A DNA stretch of 64,000 nt from Baekduia soli (GTDB lineage Bacteria; Actinomycetota; Thermoleophilia; Solirubrobacterales; Solirubrobacteraceae). The notes below the pieces were generated by a model. The model ran no database searches and was not told the DNA's origin. It saw only the letters and a program-made list of their open reading frames with translations. Of this stretch, positions 61,515-64,000 are shown piece by piece; the first letter of the stretch is position 1; every line of letters begins with the position of its first letter. The stretch is taken from NCBI RefSeq assembly GCF_007970665.1, contig NZ_CP042430.1, positions 2,108,001-2,172,000 on the forward strand. The letters run 5' to 3'. The position numbers were made by a program, and so were the translations under genes.

Positions 61515-62626
61515 CCGAGCACCTCCTCGTACAGCGTCCGGTGCGCGTCGGCCAGTTGACGGCGCTGCCGGCGCCGCTGGTCGACATCGGCTCTCGGCGC
61601 CGGGCGGTGCTCGTAGGCGTGGCGGACGGCCGCGACCAGCGAGGCCGCGTCCAGCTCATGCTCGTCGTGCTGGTAGGTCGAGCACGGCTGCTGCTCGCCG
61701 TAGAAGCCGCACGTCGGCGCGACGACCGCGGTGCCGAGGTCGAAGCAGGCCTCGAGCCAGCCGGAGTGGGTACCGAAGCGATACGGCAGCACCGAGACGT
61801 CCAGACGGATCAAGTAGTCCCACAACTCGTCATCGGTGAAGTAGGCGTGACGGCACAACGTGACGGCATCGTTGTCCCGCGCGAGTCGTTCCAAGGCGCC
61901 TCCGACTTCAGGGGCGTAGAAGTGGTTGCCCGGCTCGTAGACCTCGTCGTGGACGTCGATCCGCAGCACGGCTCCGGGCAGCTGCCGCACGGCGTCGGCA
62001 ACCACCACCGCCACACTGGGCACATCCATGTTCGCTCTGAGGCTCTTGGCGTGGATGCCGACGACGAAATCAGCACGGCGGGGCCGTGGTCGTTGCATCG
62101 TCGTCCAGTCGACCACGTGCGGATGCGGCAGCACTCGTGCCGTCCGGCCCCAGCGCTCCATGATCACGCAGCGGGCGCCAGGGGTGAGCGTCACGACCTC
62201 GTGGGCGTGCTCGACCAACACCGAGAGCTGCTCCTCGTGCAGCCGCGTGTCGCTGTGATGGGGGTTGCGCAGATCGTGCACCGTGACGACCAGGGGCACG
62301 TGGGCGTGCTCAAGGGCCTGCACCACCGCGCGGAGCTCGTCAGGCGTCTTGGCGTCAAAGCCGAAGTGCACGTGGAAGACATCGAACGATGCGTGGTGCT
62401 CGGCGATCCACGCTGCGTCGAGCATCGCCGGTGGCCACCACCCGCCGGGCACCCGACGGCCGTCCGGCGGCGGGATGTCGCGTAGCCGCCGCACACCGTC
62501 CTCTCCGTCAGGGTGGGCGAGATGCCGGACGTAGACGTGGCCGGCGGGCACCGACGCAACACGCAGGGTGCCCGCCGGATGAGCGACCGGGTGATCTCGA
62601 GGACGGACGAGCGGTGGACGGAACAA
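61511..62626 (-). CDS. Glycosyltransferase family 4-like protein
   Basis: A 371-residue GT-B enzyme and first gene of the unit. It has HVYVRHLAHPDGEDGV, GGWWPPAMLDAAWIAEH, FDVFHVHFGFDAKTPDEL, PLVVTVHDLRNPHH, and the C-terminal SGWLEACFDLGTAVVAPTC. The start is uncertain: a TTG at 62626 follows GGAGG by 8 nt and puts the family motif near residue 30. The frame remains open upstream into the integrase-fragment area without family similarity. Confidence 0.8.
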   Translation of the reverse strand: MFRPPLVRPRDHPVAHPAGTLRVASVPAGHVYVRHLAHPDGEDGVRRLRDIPPPDGRRVPGGWWPPAMLDAAWIAEHHASFDVFHVHFGFDAKTPDELRAVVQALEHAHVPLVVTVHDLRNPHHSDTRLHEEQLSVLVEHAHEVVTLTPGARCVIMERWGRTARVLPHPHVVDWTTMQRPRPRRADFVVGIHAKSLRANMDVPSVAVVVADAVRQLPGAVLRIDVHDEVYEPGNHFYAPEVGGALERLARDNDAVTLCRHAYFTDDELWDYLIRLDVSVLPYRFGTHSGWLEACFDLGTAVVAPTCGFYGEQQPCSTYQHDEHELDAASLVAAVRHAYEHRPAPRADVDQRRRQRRQLADAHRTLYEEVLG

Positions 62627-62876
62627 CCCAGGGGCCTCCAACGGTGTACGTACGTGGTCGATTTCGACCTGCTCGGGACGCCCACTACGGCAAACATGGC
62701 TTCGGCAGGCCCGGCGCCCTGGTGTCCAGTCATCGAGAGCGCACCCGACCCATGGGTATCGACGCACGGTTCTGACGCCGCGCCCCAAGCGCCCCGCTTC
62801 CGCGACGCCGCGGATCACACGGGTGTTCGGTGTGCCGAGACCTCCGGCAACGCCACTCATATGTCTGCCACCTCGC
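62627..62876. other. Divergent region between the glycosyltransferase unit and the acyltransferase
   Basis: Contains TACGTACGT near 62647 and GC-rich sequence; no supported gene. It probably holds the promoter of the glycosyltransferase unit. Confidence 0.4.
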
Positions 62877-62947
62877 TTCGGAGAGCCCAGCGGCCACGTC
62901 TTCCGGCGTGGAGGTGGGTCCGGACGGGTCTGGTACGCCAAGTACCG
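62877..62947 (+). pseudogene. N-terminal fragment of a tRNA-Gly-island-type integrase
   Basis: About 71 nt almost identical to int 44854-44927: it encodes FGEPSGHVFRR, then a one-codon-shorter GGGSGR segment, and VWYAKYR. It starts abruptly at TTCGG and ends at AAGTACCG. It is in plus orientation, 17.9 kb from the intact gene, with no att repeat or other island gene nearby. Confidence 0.7.
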
Positions 62948-63079
62948 CTTCGGCGGTGTGACGCCGCCCGGGGCGCCGCCCTCACGGCGATCATCCGTAG
63001 TCGTCCACCCCGTGCAGAGGGGCGAAGACGGATGGCCGTCTCTGGCCACGGGCGTACCTTCCGGTGGAAGGAGGCTTTC

Positions 63080-64000
63080 ATGTCAGCGGCCACACCCTCG
63101 CGACAGCGTGCGCACACCGGCAACGGCGTGGTCGCACGGGCGGCGCCGCGGCGCCGCCCGTGGCTCATGCGCTGGGTCAACAGCCTTCCGGGCTCCGCCG
63201 CCGGGCTCGTCGAGGTCGCTCGCAGCGCCACCGCCGATGTCATGGGGGTCATCGACCCGCGCCACCATCCCGCCGGCGATCCGCTCGAGCTCCGCGATCC
63301 CGATTACATCCGCCGCACCCTTCCCGGCCTGCGGGCCATGTCGGAGTTCTACTTCCGTGCCGAGGTCCGCGGGCTCGACAACGTGCCGGCCGGCCCGGTC
63401 CTGCTCGTCGGCAACCACTCCGGCGGCTGGCTGATCGCCGACACCTTCGTGTTCAGCCAGGCCTTCTACGACCACTTCGGGCCGGAGCGCATGTTCCACC
63501 AGCTCACCCACGACCTCGTGTTCAAGATCCCGGGTCTCCGCGCGATCATCACGCCGTTCGGCGCCGTACCGGCGTGCCCGGAGAACATGCGCCGAGCGCT
63601 CGCGCGCGGCGCCACGGTGCTCGTGTATCCCGGCGGGGACCATGAGACCTACCGGGCGAGCTGGCACGAGGCCGAGATCGACTTCGCCCACCGGACCGGC
63701 TTCGCACGGCTCGCCCTGGAGCTCGGCATCCCGATCGTCCCGGTGGTCGCGATCGGCGGTCAGGAGACGGCGCTCTTCCTCGGCCAGGGTGAGCGCATCG
63801 CCCGGCTGCTGCACCTGCATGAGCTTCTGCGCATCGACGTCGCGCCCGTGCAGGTCGGCCCGCCCGTGGGGCTCACCGTCCTCGACCTGCCCGTGCGCGT
63901 CCCGCTGCCGTCGAAGATCACCATCGAGGTCCTCCCACCGATCCACCTGGCCGAGGAGCTCGGGCCCGACGCCGACGCCGAGCATGCCTACGACCTCGTC
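63080..64000 (+). CDS. Lysophospholipid/diacylglycerol acyltransferase-like protein, 3' end outside window
   Basis: At least 307 residues, cut by the right edge. The start is fixed by GGAAGGAGG 8 nt upstream of the ATG. It has a basic N-terminus and the LPLAT core: PVLLVGNHSGGWLIADTFVF (NHSGG-type active site), MFHQLTHDLVFKIPGLRAI, VLVYPGGDHETYR (the FPGG-like motif of MGAT/DGAT-type members) and IPIVPVVAIGGQE. Members esterify glycerolipids or wax-type alcohols. The catalytic His in NHSGG is intact. It is divergent from the glycosyltransferases. Confidence 0.85.
   Translation, partial: MSAATPSRQRAHTGNGVVARAAPRRRPWLMRWVNSLPGSAAGLVEVARSATADVMGVIDPRHHPAGDPLELRDPDYIRRTLPGLRAMSEFYFRAEVRGLDNVPAGPVLLVGNHSGGWLIADTFVFSQAFYDHFGPERMFHQLTHDLVFKIPGLRAIITPFGAVPACPENMRRALARGATVLVYPGGDHETYRASWHEAEIDFAHRTGFARLALELGIPIVPVVAIGGQETALFLGQGERIARLLHLHELLRIDVAPVQVGPPVGLTVLDLPVRVPLPSKITIEVLPPIHLAEELGPDADAEHAYDLV

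Noticed and set aside
61511-63049. Extending the first glycosyltransferase to 63049
   Set aside because: The extra N-terminal part has no family similarity and runs antisense through the integrase fragment at 62877-62947.

Overview
The window is very GC-rich and shows actinobacterial hallmarks: GTG/TTG starts, dense 1-4 nt gene overlaps, a MarR/TetR/SpoIIE/STAS/sigma complement, a PknB-type kinase and an F420-type (DDN) reductase family protein. The gene mix (uvrC, CBS-type family II pyrophosphatase, rapZ, gap-pgk-tpiA-gpmI, argS, ccdA-ccmH-tlpA) suggests a soil actinobacterium, most likely of the Thermoleophilia/Solirubrobacterales. The taxonomic placement is inference.

Layout. 1-4680 is the right end of an integrated phage-like element: small minus-strand genes, a roughly 1 kb repeat-bearing stretch without genes, a DUF3761-like membrane protein and a large serine integrase. 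It abuts a lytic transglycosylase gene that has lost its 5' end. 4687-19958 carries an MFS remnant, an acyltransferase, an MFS exporter, a molybdopterin oxidoreductase, an HDOD-GGDEF protein, two small proteins, a RecQ-like helicase, uvrC, a CBS pyrophosphatase and a DUF2127 membrane protein. 19996-25735 is rapZ, a VOC protein and a tightly coupled glycolytic operon. 25789-32726 is signalling: a hybrid kinase with its own HPt, an F420-type reductase, a MarR regulator, and a coupled DUF4097 / NarL-type kinase / binding-lipoprotein set. 32730-44574 is housekeeping: NAD kinase, aldo/keto reductase, Hsp20, Tgt, Ser/Thr kinase operon, RlmH, RCK channel, ArgS and a CcdA-CcmH-TlpA thiol-redox cluster.

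44679-49895 is a 5.2-kb genomic island in the 3' end of tRNA-Gly(CCC), bounded by 46-nt direct repeats. It carries a tyrosine integrase, an excisionase-like protein, a 12-bp iteron array, a quinone oxidoreductase and a cupin/MarR cassette. A near-identical cupin/MarR cassette lies just outside the right att repeat, and fragments of the same integrase lie at 48242 and 62877.

53735-58201 is the most unusual block. A TetR-HTH/GAF/SpoIIE-phosphatase fusion is divergent from a STAS protein, followed by three envelope-stress-type membrane proteins and a SigB/SigF-class sigma factor. No anti-sigma kinase is visible, and the same 11-bp palindrome occurs at both ends. The right end (58562-64000) has four translationally coupled glycosyltransferases and a divergent lysophospholipid-type acyltransferase cut by the window edge.

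Several otherwise well-conserved genes (molybdopterin oxidoreductase, RecQ-like helicase, NarL-type kinase, sigma factor) carry single-base shifts, mostly in G/C homopolymers. These look more like sequencing errors than real decay, although the C8 tract in the sigma gene could be phase-variable. Many starts sit 6-9 nt behind a TAnnnT hexamer, which points to common leaderless transcription.
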